This document shows, piece by piece, positions 1 through 10,100 of a DNA stretch of 45,099 bases (position 1 is the first letter of the stretch; the number at the start of each line of letters is the position of its first letter). The notes beneath the pieces are model-generated. The model was not told where the DNA came from and did no database searches. It saw only the letters and a list, made by a program, of their open reading frames with translations. The DNA is from an uncultured bacterium (GTDB lineage Bacteria; Verrucomicrobiota; Kiritimatiellia; RFP12; UBA1067). A program made the translations under genes and the position numbers. The stretch is from NCBI GenBank assembly GCA_902800055.1, contig CADCCW010000012.1, positions 1 to 45,099 of the forward strand. The letters run 5' to 3'.

Positions 1-362
1 TCCCAAGGGTTTGGCTGTTCGCCAATTAAAGCGGAACGCGAGCTGGGTTCAAAACGTCGTGAGACAGTTTGGTCCTTATCCTCTGTGGGCGCAGGAGAAC
101 TGAGGGGAAGACTCCCTAGTACGAGAGGACCGGGAGTCACGGGCCCATGGTGTTCCGGCTGTCGCGCCAGCGGCAGGCCGGGTAGCTATGCCCGGAACGG
201 ATAAGCGCTGAAGGCATCTAAGCGCCAAGCCTCCCCCGAGACAAGTTCTCCCGGACGCAAGTCCCTGAAGTCCGGTCGTAGACGACGACCTAGATAGGCC
301 GAGGGTGCAAGCGGAGCGATCCGTTGAGCTGATCGGTACTAACCGGACGTGCGGCTTAGCTT
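1..362 (+). rRNA. 23S ribosomal RNA, 3' end (partial)
   Basis: This is the last part of the large-subunit rRNA; the 5' portion lies outside the window. The sarcin-ricin loop AGTACGAGAGGACC is intact at 118-131. The conserved 3' terminal segment TTGAGCTGATCGGTACTAA leads into GGCTTAGCTT, where bacterial 23S normally ends. The exact 3' end is set by analogy with E. coli and may be off by a few bases. 5S follows, as in a standard rrn operon. Confidence 0.97.
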
Positions 363-380
363 ATTTTTGACTTCACTAAT

Positions 381-398
381 GAAGAGCCCTCGCTCTTC
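381..398 (+). other. Stem-loop in the 23S-5S spacer
   Basis: GAAGAGC (381-387) pairs perfectly with GCTCTTC (392-398) around a 4-nt loop. It lies in the spacer between 23S and 5S, where rrn transcripts are cut, so an RNA-processing signal is the natural reading. There is no T-run after it, so it is not a terminator. The rest of the spacer (363-445) shows nothing else recognisable. Confidence 0.5.
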
Positions 399-445
399 CC
401 GTGTGGAGCCGTAGTTCTCTTTAGTCCCCGACTTTCCGGCTTTTC

Positions 446-560
446 GCCGGTGGCCATAGAGGAGCTGTCATACCCGTTCCCATTCCGAACACGGCAGTCA
501 AGGGCTCCATCGCCGAGGGTAGTGCGGGACCCGCCCGTGCGAGAGTAGGACGCTGCCGGC
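446..560 (+). rRNA. 5S ribosomal RNA
   Basis: The ends GCCGG (446-450) and CCGGC (556-560) form the terminal helix. The interior holds the conserved CATTCCGAACACGG block (loop B/C region) and the 3' arm ending in GAGAGTAGGACGCTGCC. The length of about 115 nt is normal. It lies some 85 nt after 23S, and a tRNA begins 9 nt downstream. Confidence 0.93.
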
Positions 561-568
561 TTTTTTAT

Positions 569-645
569 CGGAGCGTGGCGCAGTCTGGTAGCGCGTTTGC
601 TTCGGGAGCAAAAGGCCGAGGGTTCAAATCCCTCCGCTCCGACCA
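569..645 (+). tRNA. tRNA-Pro (anticodon CGG)
   Basis: A full cloverleaf is visible. Acceptor strands are CGGAGCG (569-575) and CGCTCCG (635-641), followed by discriminator A and an encoded CCA (643-645). The anticodon stem TTTGC/GCAAA (596-600, 608-612) encloses the loop TTCGGGA with anticodon CGG at 603-605. The T-arm contains GGTTCAAATCC. It begins 9 nt after the 5S end with no visible promoter of its own, so it is probably cotranscribed with the rrn operon. Confidence 0.97.
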
Positions 646-672
646 ATTCCCGAGTCTGCATGAATCCCTTTA

Positions 673-681
673 TGGTATAAT
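673..681 (+). promoter_or_regulatory. Extended -10 promoter of trmD
   Basis: TGGTATAAT stands 20 nt before the trmD GTG codon. The -10 hexamer TATAAT is at 676-681, and no good -35 is seen at 16-19 nt spacing. The same nonamer precedes four other genes in this window. The predicted start point near 688 leaves a short leader containing AAGGAG. Confidence 0.7.
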
Positions 682-701
682 ACACACCGAAAGGAGAAGC
701 A

Positions 702-1394
702 GTGTCTACGCTGAAAATCGATCTGATCAGCGTCCAGCCCGGGATGTTCAGTGGGTTCCTGACGGAGTCCATCGTCGCGCGCGCCGTGAAGAAGGGGCTG
801 TGCGAGGTCAACGTCGTCGACCTCCGCGACTTCGGTGTCGGCCGCTGGCGCAAGACCGACGAGCGACCCTACGGCGGCGGCCCCGGGATGCTGATGCGCT
901 GCGAGCCGTGGTTTGCCGCGGTGGAGTCCCGCCTTGCCGCGGCGACGGAGGGCGTGCGGCCGCGGGTGGTGATGACCTCTCCCGCCGGGCGTCCGTTCAC
1001 CCAGGCCGACGCCCGCTCGCTCGCCGCGGCGGGGCACGTGGTCTTCATGTGCGGGCACTACGAGGGCTTCGACGCGCGCATCGAGACGCTGGCGACGGAT
1101 ATTTTTTCGGTCGGCGACTTTGTGATGACCGGCGGCGAGATCGCGGCGGCGGCGATGGCCGACGCGGCGGTGCGCCTGGTTCCCGGCGTGCTCGGCGGAG
1201 GTGCCGCGGCGACGGCCGAGGAGAGCTTCGGCCGCGGGGGTATGCTCGAGGCGCCGCAGTACACCCAGCCGCCGGATTTCCGCGGCATGAAGGTGCCGGA
1301 GGTGCTGCTCTCCGGCGACCACGCCAAGATCGAGGCCTGGCGCGCGGCGGAGTCGCGTCGCCTCACGGCGCAAAGGAGGCCCGACCTTGCTTAG
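702..1394 (+). CDS. trmD: tRNA (guanine-N1)-methyltransferase TrmD
   Basis: TrmD methylates G37 of tRNAs that read codons with G36 in the anticodon, including tRNA-Pro, using S-adenosylmethionine in a trefoil-knot fold; this prevents +1 frameshifting. The 230-residue product carries the family signatures RPYGGGPGML near residue 56, CGHYEGFD at 117-124 (the usual CGRYEG with His for Arg), SVGDFVMTGGE and a C-terminal PEVLLSGDHAKI. The start is GTG at 702, chosen because AAGGAG lies about 6 nt upstream and an extended -10 stands just before it. A tRNA-Pro substrate gene ends 57 nt upstream. The 3' end overlaps the next gene by 8 nt, implying coupled translation. The usual rimM and rplS neighbours are absent. 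Confidence 0.97.
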   Translation: MSTLKIDLISVQPGMFSGFLTESIVARAVKKGLCEVNVVDLRDFGVGRWRKTDERPYGGGPGMLMRCEPWFAAVESRLAAATEGVRPRVVMTSPAGRPFTQADARSLAAAGHVVFMCGHYEGFDARIETLATDIFSVGDFVMTGGEIAAAAMADAAVRLVPGVLGGGAAATAEESFGRGGMLEAPQYTQPPDFRGMKVPEVLLSGDHAKIEAWRAAESRRLTAQRRPDLA

Positions 1395-2967
1395 CTCGCT
1401 GTTATTGGCCGTTGCCGTGGTGTCGCAGCCGACCGGCTACGACGCCTCGCTTGCCGGGCACCTGAAGCGCTGGCTCGAGGGCGAGAAGATCCCGGTGCGG
1501 ACGGTCGCGCCGGCGCAGATGGGGACTCAGCTCGCGCAGGAGAAGGTCGCCTTCCTCGTCGGGCTAAGCAATCCTTCGGCGGACGAAATGCGCGCGCTTA
1601 AGTCGTTCCGCGCGCGCGGCGGCAAGCTGGTGGTGCTCTACTCCGCCTCGACGGCGCTCGCGGACCTGATGGACGTGAAGCAGAACGGCTACGCCGCCGC
1701 GCCGTATCCGGGCGCGTGGAGCCGCATGGACTTCGTATCGCGCGTTCCCGAGGGACTGCCCGCGGCGATTCGCCAGACTTCGTCGGTGCTCCTGCGCGCC
1801 GCGCCCAAGCCCGGCAAGGGACGGGTGCTCGCCACCTGGACCGACCGCCGCGGACGCGCCACCGGCGAGCCGGCGTGGATTGCCACCGGCGGCGGCTACT
1901 GGATGACCCACGTCCTCTCTGCCGACGGCGACGAGGACCTCAAGGCGCAGCTCGTGGGTGCGCTTGTCGGCTCCGTCGAGCCAACGCGCTGGAGCTACGC
2001 CGCGCATCAGGCGCGGGTCGAGGCGAAGGCGCGGGAGCTGCGCTCGTATGCCGCACGGCAGGTGCCGCGCCAGGGCGAGATCCGGGCGGTATGGGACCAC
2101 AGCGGCTGCGGGCTTTATCCCGGCAACTGGCCGAAGACGATTGCGCTCCTCAAGTCCGCCAAGGTGACCGACATCTTCGTGAACGTTGCCGGCGCCGGCT
2201 TCGCCCACTATCCGTCCACGGTGCTGCCGCGCTCGAAGACGTTTGAGCAGGAGGGCGACCAGCTCGCCGCGTGCGTCGCGGCGGCGAAGGGGTCCGGGAT
2301 CCGGGTCCACGCCTGGCTGCTCGCGTTCACCTCGTCCCGCGCGACGCCGGATCGCGTCGAGGCGTTCCGCCGGCGCGGGTGGCTGCTGAAGAAGACCGGC
2401 GGCGGGTTTTCGGAATACCTCGACCCGGCGAACCCGGCGGTGCGCGAGTACCTGCTCGCGGCGGTGGCCGAGATGTCGTCCCGCTACGCCGTCGCCGGCG
2501 TCCACCTCGACTTCGTGCGCTGGGGCGAGGGGACGGTGCGCCCGGCCGACGCGGCCGCACATGTCACCCGGTTCGTGGCCGATGCGCGGCGGCGCGCGCC
2601 GCGTCCGAAGTGGCTGACCGCGGCGGTCTACGGCAGCTACCCGAAGTGCGTGGCGTCGGTCGGGCAGGACTGGACGGCGTGGCTCGACGCCGGGGTGGTG
2701 GACTACGTCGCGCCGATGGACTACACCGAGTCGACGCTGAAGTTCACCGAGCTGATGGTCCAGCAGGCGTCAAAGGCGTCGCGGGCGCGGCGGACGATCG
2801 TCGGCATCGGGGTGACGGCGAACGAGTCGCGGCTCGACGCGCGGCAGGTGATCGACCAGATCAACCTCACCCGCAAGTTCGGCTTCGCCGGCAACGCGCT
2901 CTTCGACCTCGACGTCACCCTGGAGAAGCAGGTGCTGCCGTATCTTTCGCTCGGGATCTGGAAATAG
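1387..2967 (+). CDS. GHL10-type glycoside hydrolase-like protein
   Basis: A 526-residue protein starting at TTG, supported by AAAGGAGG 7 nt upstream, inside the 3' end of trmD. A short hydrophobic N-terminus suggests export. Residues about 20-200 look like a Rossmann, glutamine-amidotransferase-like domain. From about residue 230 there is a TIM-barrel of the GHL10/DUF187 (YngK-like) family: GEIRAVWDHSG, then VHAWLLAF, then GVHLDFVRW with a candidate catalytic Asp at 375, then YVAPMDYTES. Such proteins are thought to act on glycans in the envelope or outside the cell, but few have a proven substrate. exbD and tonB follow immediately, so a link to envelope or uptake functions is plausible but inferred. 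Confidence 0.8.
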   Translation: MLSSLLLAVAVVSQPTGYDASLAGHLKRWLEGEKIPVRTVAPAQMGTQLAQEKVAFLVGLSNPSADEMRALKSFRARGGKLVVLYSASTALADLMDVKQNGYAAAPYPGAWSRMDFVSRVPEGLPAAIRQTSSVLLRAAPKPGKGRVLATWTDRRGRATGEPAWIATGGGYWMTHVLSADGDEDLKAQLVGALVGSVEPTRWSYAAHQARVEAKARELRSYAARQVPRQGEIRAVWDHSGCGLYPGNWPKTIALLKSAKVTDIFVNVAGAGFAHYPSTVLPRSKTFEQEGDQLAACVAAAKGSGIRVHAWLLAFTSSRATPDRVEAFRRRGWLLKKTGGGFSEYLDPANPAVREYLLAAVAEMSSRYAVAGVHLDFVRWGEGTVRPADAAAHVTRFVADARRRAPRPKWLTAAVYGSYPKCVASVGQDWTAWLDAGVVDYVAPMDYTESTLKFTELMVQQASKASRARRTIVGIGVTANESRLDARQVIDQINLTRKFGFAGNALFDLDVTLEKQVLPYLSLGIWK

Positions 2968-2979
2968 GGGATGGACGCA

Positions 2980-3369
2980 ATGGGCAGGAAGACGAGACCG
3001 CCGAGGCTGGAGCTGACGTCGCTGATGGACGTCATGTTCCTGGTGCTGGTGTTCTTCATCTACTGCATCTTCGATATGGCCGTCCACCGCGGGATCAAGG
3101 TGGACCTGCCCTCCGCCGCCGGCGCGCGCGAGAAGGGCGAGCGGATCGTCATCACCATCCGCGCCGACGACTCGATGCAGCTCAACGGCCTCGACCTCGA
3201 CCGCGCGGAGATACTGCGGCGGGTGAAGGCGCTCCACGACGCCAAGACCGGGCTGCCGGTGATCGTCTCCGGCGACCGCAGGGCGTCGCTCGGCGCCGGC
3301 ATCGGGCTTGTCGCCGACTTGAAGGCGGCGGGAGTGGATAAGGCGAGCTTCCAGGTGAAGGGGGAGTGA
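2980..3369 (+). CDS. exbD: ExbD/TolR-family proton-channel subunit
   Basis: A small inner-membrane protein that, with an ExbB/TolQ pentamer, uses the proton gradient to energise TonB or Tol. The N-terminus reads LTSLMDVMFLVLVFFIYCI, a single transmembrane helix beginning with the family's essential Asp. The rest is the periplasmic domain, with the usual VITIRADDS strand and a C-terminal IGLVADLKAAGV helix. I chose ATG 2980 because AGGGG at 2966-2970 is well spaced for it; ATG 2971 in the same frame is possible. It overlaps tonB. No exbB/tolQ gene is present on either side, so the partner must be encoded elsewhere. Confidence 0.9.
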   Translation: MGRKTRPPRLELTSLMDVMFLVLVFFIYCIFDMAVHRGIKVDLPSAAGAREKGERIVITIRADDSMQLNGLDLDRAEILRRVKALHDAKTGLPVIVSGDRRASLGAGIGLVADLKAAGVDKASFQVKGE

Positions 3370-4013
3370 TGCGCTTCCTCGCCGCCGCCGTCGTCTCGCT
3401 GCTCGCCCACGGGCTGATCGCGCTGGCGATCGCGTGGTGGATGGGCCATTCCGAAGACCGCACGCTCGCGCGGCTCGACCTTTCCAGCGTGGAGCTTTCG
3501 TTCGCCGAGGAGGAGGATTCCGCCGCGGAGGCGGTTGCGTCCACCCCGCCCGCGCCGCCGCCCGAGCCGGAGCGCCCGCGCGAGCTGCCGCCGCCGGAGG
3601 CCGAGCCGCCGCCGCCGGCGCAGGCGGAGATCGACGACCCCGCCTTCGCCGAGCCGGAGACCGCGCGCCGTCCGCTCCCCGAGGCGACGGCGGTAGAGGA
3701 GCCGATGCCGGCGGCCGCGGTTGCGCCGCGGCAGGCGAAAGTGGACGCGCCGCCGCGCCCGCGCCGCGCAATCCGCCCCGACTACCCCGCCGAGGCCAGG
3801 CGCCGCGGCATCGAGGGCGAGACGGTGTTGGAGCTCAAGGTGGCGGCGTCGGGCAAGGTGGAGGGCGTGGAGGTCGTGGAGTCGTCCGGCCATCCAGTGC
3901 TGGATGCCGCGGCGGTGCGCGCAGTGAAGGCGGCGGAGTTCGTGCCGGCGAAGGCAGGCGGCGAGGCAGTCGAGTCGCCCGCCCGCATCCGCCTCGTCTT
4001 CCGCTTGAAGTGA
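3369..4013 (+). CDS. tonB: TonB-family energy-transducing protein
   Basis: About 214 residues in the classic TonB order. An N-terminal signal anchor (FLAAAVVSLLAHGLIALAIA) is followed by a long Pro/Glu/Ala-rich periplasm-spanning stretch at about residues 55-130. The C-terminal TonB domain includes RPDYPAEARRRGIEG, a GKVEGVEVVESSGHPVLD stretch and the closing AVKAAEFVPAK. It would carry energy from ExbB-ExbD to TonB-dependent outer-membrane receptors, so the cell is expected to be diderm. The ATG shares its A with the exbD stop codon (TGATG), a coupled start; a GTG at 3366 is in frame. No TonB-dependent receptor lies in the window. Confidence 0.92.
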   Translation: MRFLAAAVVSLLAHGLIALAIAWWMGHSEDRTLARLDLSSVELSFAEEEDSAAEAVASTPPAPPPEPERPRELPPPEAEPPPPAQAEIDDPAFAEPETARRPLPEATAVEEPMPAAAVAPRQAKVDAPPRPRRAIRPDYPAEARRRGIEGETVLELKVAASGKVEGVEVVESSGHPVLDAAAVRAVKAAEFVPAKAGGEAVESPARIRLVFRLK

Positions 4014-4089
4014 CGGCCCTCGCCGCGCTCGGGTGATTCTGCCCCGCGACCTTGCGCGCAACGCCGTGAGCAAGAAGTGGCCGTGGTGG

Positions 4090-4118
4090 TTGACATTGAC
4101 GCGTGAATATGATATCAT
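4090..4118 (+). promoter_or_regulatory. Sigma-70-type promoter of the 2256-residue surface protein
   Basis: TTGACA (4090-4095), a 17-nt spacer and TATCAT (4113-4118) stand 30 nt before the ATG. This is the closest match to consensus in the window and suggests strong expression. The rest of the 135-nt gap after tonB shows no clear terminator. Confidence 0.75.
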
Positions 4119-4148
4119 TCTCAATAGAAATCTCAAAGGAGTGGCCAT

Positions 4149-7100
4149 ATGAGAAGATTTGCGATTGGTTTCGTTTTGGCTTTTGCCGCGGCAAGCGCGT
4201 TTGCGGGGGCGCTGCCGGCGGGCTACACGGAGGTAAAGTACATCGCCTCGTCGGGAACGCAGTACATCAACACCGGCATTGTGCCCAAGACCACGACGCG
4301 CGTTGTGGTTGACTTCAGCCTGACCACGACGGCTGGCGGGCAGTGGAACGGCTGGGGGTCGACCGGCAGCAAAGAGTCCTTCTTCTTCGGCGCTGCCAAA
4401 GCTGGCACTTTCCATATCTCGCTGTCAGGCGACTGGACAAATACCGACACCGGCATCGCCATTGACACTTCCCGCCATGCCGTTGATATGTCGATGTCCG
4501 CGCTGAAATTTGACGGAGAGGAATTCGTCAATGCGAGTTCTTCTCCGTTCTCTAATGCCGCCTCAGGCAATACGTTGTATCTTTTTGCGATGCACCAGGG
4601 GTGGTCTCCTGGAATTGGCTCATACTCCAGCATGCGGCTCTACTCCTGCCAGATCTACGATGGCGAGACGCTTGTGCGCGACTTTGTGCCAGTCGTGCAA
4701 GATTCCGACGGCGCGGCCGGGCTCTACGACACTGTGTCCGAGACGTTTTTCGCGAATGGCGGCACCGGCTCCTTTGTCGCCGGTGATCCTGTCGATCTGC
4801 CCGACGACGCGCTCGTCATTGCCGGTTCGCCCGGCAATGTCGGTTCGCCGTCTCCCGCGTACGGCAATCTTACCGGGCTTTCGGCCGGAGCCACATTCAC
4901 CGTTTCCTGCGGCGCGACGGTGGTGACGAACGGAAGCGATGAGTGCATCTGCCAGGGGTGGAAACTGTGCGATGCGGACAACAATGTCCTTACCAACGGA
5001 TTGGAGACGTCCTTCACTTACGAGCATCCCGATCCGGCCAAGGGCCGCAAGCTCGTATGGAAGTGGAAAACGCGTCCGGTTGGTGCTGACGCGACCGATC
5101 TCCTCCCGACGCTTCGGCTGACGTTCGACGGACAGAGTCTCGCCAACACCGGCTCCGGGTCGCTGACAATGGCCGGGGGAACCACGACCTTCGTCGAATC
5201 GGGGCAGGGCTATGCCCTCGACACCACCGCCTGCGCTCCCCACGGCTCTATTTCCAGCGTCTTCGCCGCGAACCGCGACTCCGCCATCGCCGCCGTCGCG
5301 AAGCTTGGAACCAAATCGACCGGCATCCTCTTCCACTTTAGAAACGGCAATACCTCCATAATGCTCCGGCGCGGTGAGTCCGCCAACCAGGTTGTCCTCA
5401 CCGAGAACAACTCCTCTTCGCCCCTCATCACCGTCAACGGCATCGAGAGCGGCGACACCGAATACCACCTCTACGTCGTGAACATTCTCAGCGACCGCGT
5501 CGATCTCTATGTCGACGGAGTTCTTGCCGGGACGACCGCCACGACGCCAAGAGCGTCCAATCTCGTCAACTGGCAGTTTGGCGGCCGACATGGCGGCGTC
5601 ATCTCCGGCGAGGCGTTATGCGGTGGACCGATTGACGACATCCGTGTCTATGCAAGCGCGCTCAGCACCGATCAGATGAAGGCCCTTGCCGACAGTCTTG
5701 GCCTCAGGCTGTCGCTGCTCTCCATCCTGCCGATTCCTGTCCAATTCGTCGCGACGCCTGCGGCGCTCGCCGCCGGCATCGAGCCGTCCGTGACCGTCTC
5801 GGACCGCGTCGATTGCGTCGAGCTTGTCCAAGATACGCACTACACCGTCGCCTACTCGAACAACACCGCGATCGGCACGGCCTACGCGACCATCACCGGT
5901 ATTGGCGACTACGACGGCCAATTGGAGGTCGTTAGCTTCATCATCAACTGCGAATTCGACCCGTCGAACTTCGACCACGCGATGTTGATCTCGCCGGGTG
6001 TCGGGCGGATCTCGTCGCCGCTCACGAACTTCCCGATTCTCGTGCGTCTCTCGACCACGCGCCAGCCGTGGTTCAACCCCGCCGACTGCGCCGCGAACGG
6101 TGCGGATCTGCGCTTCACGCTTGCTGACGGCACGCTGCTCGCCCACGAAATCGACACCTGGAATGCTGCTGGCGAATCGGCCGTCTGGGTGAACGTCCCG
6201 GAGCTCACCGCCTCGACCGTCGTCACTGCCTACTGGGGCGCGAAGAACGCCGCCTTTCTGCCCCTCGTAAATCCCGCCGACACATGGCCCGACTTCATTG
6301 CCGTCTATCACCTCGGCGAGGGCGACGCGACCGCCCGCGACTCCTCCGCGAACGGCTACGACGCTGTGAACGCGGCCGCCGTGTCTCTTGGGACCAACGC
6401 CAAAATCGGCGGTTGCGCGAGCATTGCCGGAATCTATGCGACAAGCGTCACGAGTTTCATAGACCCATCTGCCGCAAAGCCGCTTACCAGCATTTCCCGC
6501 GTCACCGTCTCCGGCTGGATCGCGGTGGACAAAATGACTGGCACCAAGGACGGCTCCAGCATGTTTCTCGTGAATAAATACACGGGATGGGGTGACAACA
6601 AGGGGGGCTGGGTCTGCAGGTATCTGCAGGGATACCCCTGTTGGGGATTGATCATCAACAATTATGGCGGCTCGACCTTCATCAACTGGAATTCCGATGT
6701 GTCTGCCACCCAAGGAAACTGGTTGTATATGACATGCACGATTGATGGCTCTAAGGCCACCAAGTATCTCAACGGGGCGACGTTCGAGGATCACTTCAGC
6801 GGCGCGGGCGGGTCGGCGCAATACGGGGGAAATCCGGCGACATTGCCACATGGCATCTCGCCTGATTCCGGGACGTTTAAATTCGGCGCCTCGAACGTCG
6901 AGGGACGGATGGACGAGTTGCGTGTCCGCGACGGAGTGGCTTCCGCCGAGTGGATCGCCGCCGACTACGCGCAGCAGTTCGTGGACGACTTCTTGTCATA
7001 CGTCGAGGTTGCCGACGAGACATTCACCGTCTTGCCTATCCCCGACCAGACTGTTTCGTCCATCGAGGAACTCCTCGCCGGCGTCATGCCGTCTGTGACC

Positions 7101-10100
7101 GTCTCGAACATCACGGATGGGGTAGAACTCGTTCCAGACACCGAATACACCGTGACCTACACTGGAAACAAGTCCATCGGCGTCGCCTATGCGGTAGTTG
7201 CCGGACGCGGCGAATACGCCGCCTACACGAACAACGCCCAGTTTGTCATTGGCGGCATCGACACCTACTACATCGTCGGCGGCGCCAGTTCCGACCCGAA
7301 CAATCATTCTTCCATCTCGGGCGAAAGTTCGTCAATCGGCTGGTCCACGACGAAGGGCGGCTCCAAATCCGTAGATGGTATCACTGTCAACAACGCCTTA
7401 TACTCAGTTTGGACGGATCGCAGCATCCGCACGCCGAACAAGACCTACGCAACGCCATCGACGTCGGCTATCGTCGTCGAGCCGTCGTGCGAATGGACGC
7501 TCGGCGACACGATGAAGAACCACACGCTCACGCTCAGCAACCTCGTCATCCGCTCTGGCGGCAGGTTGACCGTCGATCCTTTGGATGATGGCAACGCGAC
7601 CTACAGAAACACCTACGCCGGCAACTGGACGATGGATGAGGGCTCTACCGCAGGCATTTTCGCGTCGAAGGAGAGCAATGGCTCGGCCAGGGCGTTCACC
7701 CTCTCGGCGACCGTCACGGGGCGCGGCGCGATTGTCATGCCAGCGTCTGGCGATGCGTATTCATATTCGGGGACGCTCCCCAACAAGATCGACGGCGACA
7801 TCAGCGGCTTCACCGGCGACATCGGGACGTGGAACGGCTACAACGCCGTCTCGCTCGAACTCGTGAACGCCGCCTCGCTCCCCGGCGACCCTGCGCCAGA
7901 GGAAATCGCCTATGTCGTCGTCACGAACTCTGCGACACTGAAGGTGGACAACGACTGGGTTTCCCCGACGAACCGTATCTGGATCCTCGGCGACGCGGGA
8001 ACGCCCACGATTGAAGTCCCGTCGGGCGTTACGCTCGAGGTCGCCGGCGATCTCGTCGGCTCCGTTGGCTTTGTCAAGAAGGGCGCTGGCACGCTCGTCC
8101 TGCGCGGCGCTTCGCCCGACTTCTCGGGCGAGATTACGATTTCGGCCGGAGCGGTGCGTCTCGCCGGCAAGGCGGCGCTGCTCAGCACGTCGGCGAGCGT
8201 GACCTTTGCCGAGGTCGGCGGCACATACGAGGTCGCGGCACTTTTCGTCTCGCCAGTTCCAGTGCAGGTGGTAGGTTCTCTTGACGCCCTTGCAGCCGGA
8301 ATCAGACCGACGATGGTCGTCTCGAACCTCGAGGCAGGCGTGGAGCTCACGCTTGACACCGACTACACCGTTGTCTACTCGAACAACACCGCCTCCGGCA
8401 TCGCCACTGTCACGGTCATTGGCGCGGGCACCTATGAGGGCATGGAGAAAAGCGTTGACTTCGTCATCCACGCGGTCAAGGAGATCGGTGCGAACTACGA
8501 CCTGTCCGAAGACGAGGACTGGACGGGCTTCGAGTCCTTCACGGTCGACTCTGGCGTCGTCATCGACCTCAAGGGCCACAACCTCACGATCTCCGGCCTC
8601 AACGGCTCTGGCACAATCACCGACTCCGTTGGCGGCGGCGAACTCCACTACGCCGTCCCCGCCGCCTTCGCGAGCGGCTACGAGGCGACGATTACCGACG
8701 TTTCGCTCACAGACAAGCTCACACTGGTAAAGGAAGGCCCCGGCAAGCTCACGGCGATCAAGTCGCAGACCTTCACCGGCGGCACCGTGATCGACGCCGG
8801 CCTCCTTGTTTACGGCGGCAGCAACGCCGGCATTGACCAGACACACCCGTTTGGCCAGCGTTCCGGCACGCAGCAGGGACCGGTTACGATAAATGCCGGC
8901 GGCGTCCTCGATCCCCGCGGGTCTGGCGGCTGGGGATATCACGACCTTATCCTCAATGGCGGCACCGTCTCCAATACCGCTTCCGCTCGCATTGCGTTGA
9001 ACTACGGCATCTTCAACCCGCATCTCACCGTTGCGGCCGATTCGACATTCGTGACATTGTATGACTACGGGTGGGCCATCGGCGCACTTGGCGGCCATAC
9101 GATTTCCATCGACATCGCCATCAACAAGTCGCTCTTCATCCAGAGCACCGCATCGTCGGAGGCGTCATCGGGGCGGCTGAAAGTCTTGAACGGCGGCTGG
9201 CTACGCACGATCTCCAATTGCGCAGGGAACTTCTCGACCATAGACTTGGACTGCAACGCCGCGCTCTACCTCGATGGCACGCCGAGCAATTTCCATGACT
9301 ACACGCCGCGCTACGAGGGCAATTCGAGGGCGGGAAGCTCCGCGTTGGGACTTTACGGAACCTTCACGCCGGTGAACGAATACTTCTTCGCCCCCACGAT
9401 GCAGGACGGCTCCGCCATCGACCTTTCGGCCCAGACCGGCGCGTGGAATTCCAAGAGCTCCTCCAGCGGCACTCCCTCGACCCATTTCGCGGAAGGCGCG
9501 TCCGTTGCCATCCTCCTCGGTGGGCGGACGCCGGCCATCGGCGAGAAGATCGTCACGTGGACGGCGGCAACGAAGCCCGCGGACTCCGTCTCGCTTACGA
9601 ACGCCACCTACGTCCTCCGCGCCGAGGATGACGGCCTCTATGTCGATTCGCTCCGCACCTTCGCGGCGAACGACCTCCCCGACATTGCCGAGGCCAAGCT
9701 CGCCTCCGATCTCGCTGCGGCCATCGAGTCGTCGCTCGTGATGACCGACATTGTGACAGGCGAGACGCTCGCCCTCGGTACGGACTACACGTATTCGTTC
9801 TCGGTCAGCGGCAGCCGCTGCACGGTGACGGTCACGGGTCTTGGCGGTCACGACGGCGCTACGGTCGTGCGCACGTTCGATATCGGGCGCATCTCCCTCC
9901 GCCAGTCGGCCTTCGGCTACTCGATGGAGATACGGCCGACGGACGGAAAGCTGGCGACGACACTCACCAACTTCCCCGTGCTCGTGCGCCTCTCGGCGGA
10001 CATCCCGCGCTTCTCCTACGGGAAATGCAAGGCCGACGAGCTCCGCTTCGCCCTCCCCGACGGCACGCTCCTCTCGCACGAGATCGACTGGTGGAATGAG

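Noticed and set aside
356..853. Minus-strand open frame over 5S, tRNA-Pro and the trmD start
   Set aside because: It overlaps structural RNAs and the trmD start, so it is not a protein gene.
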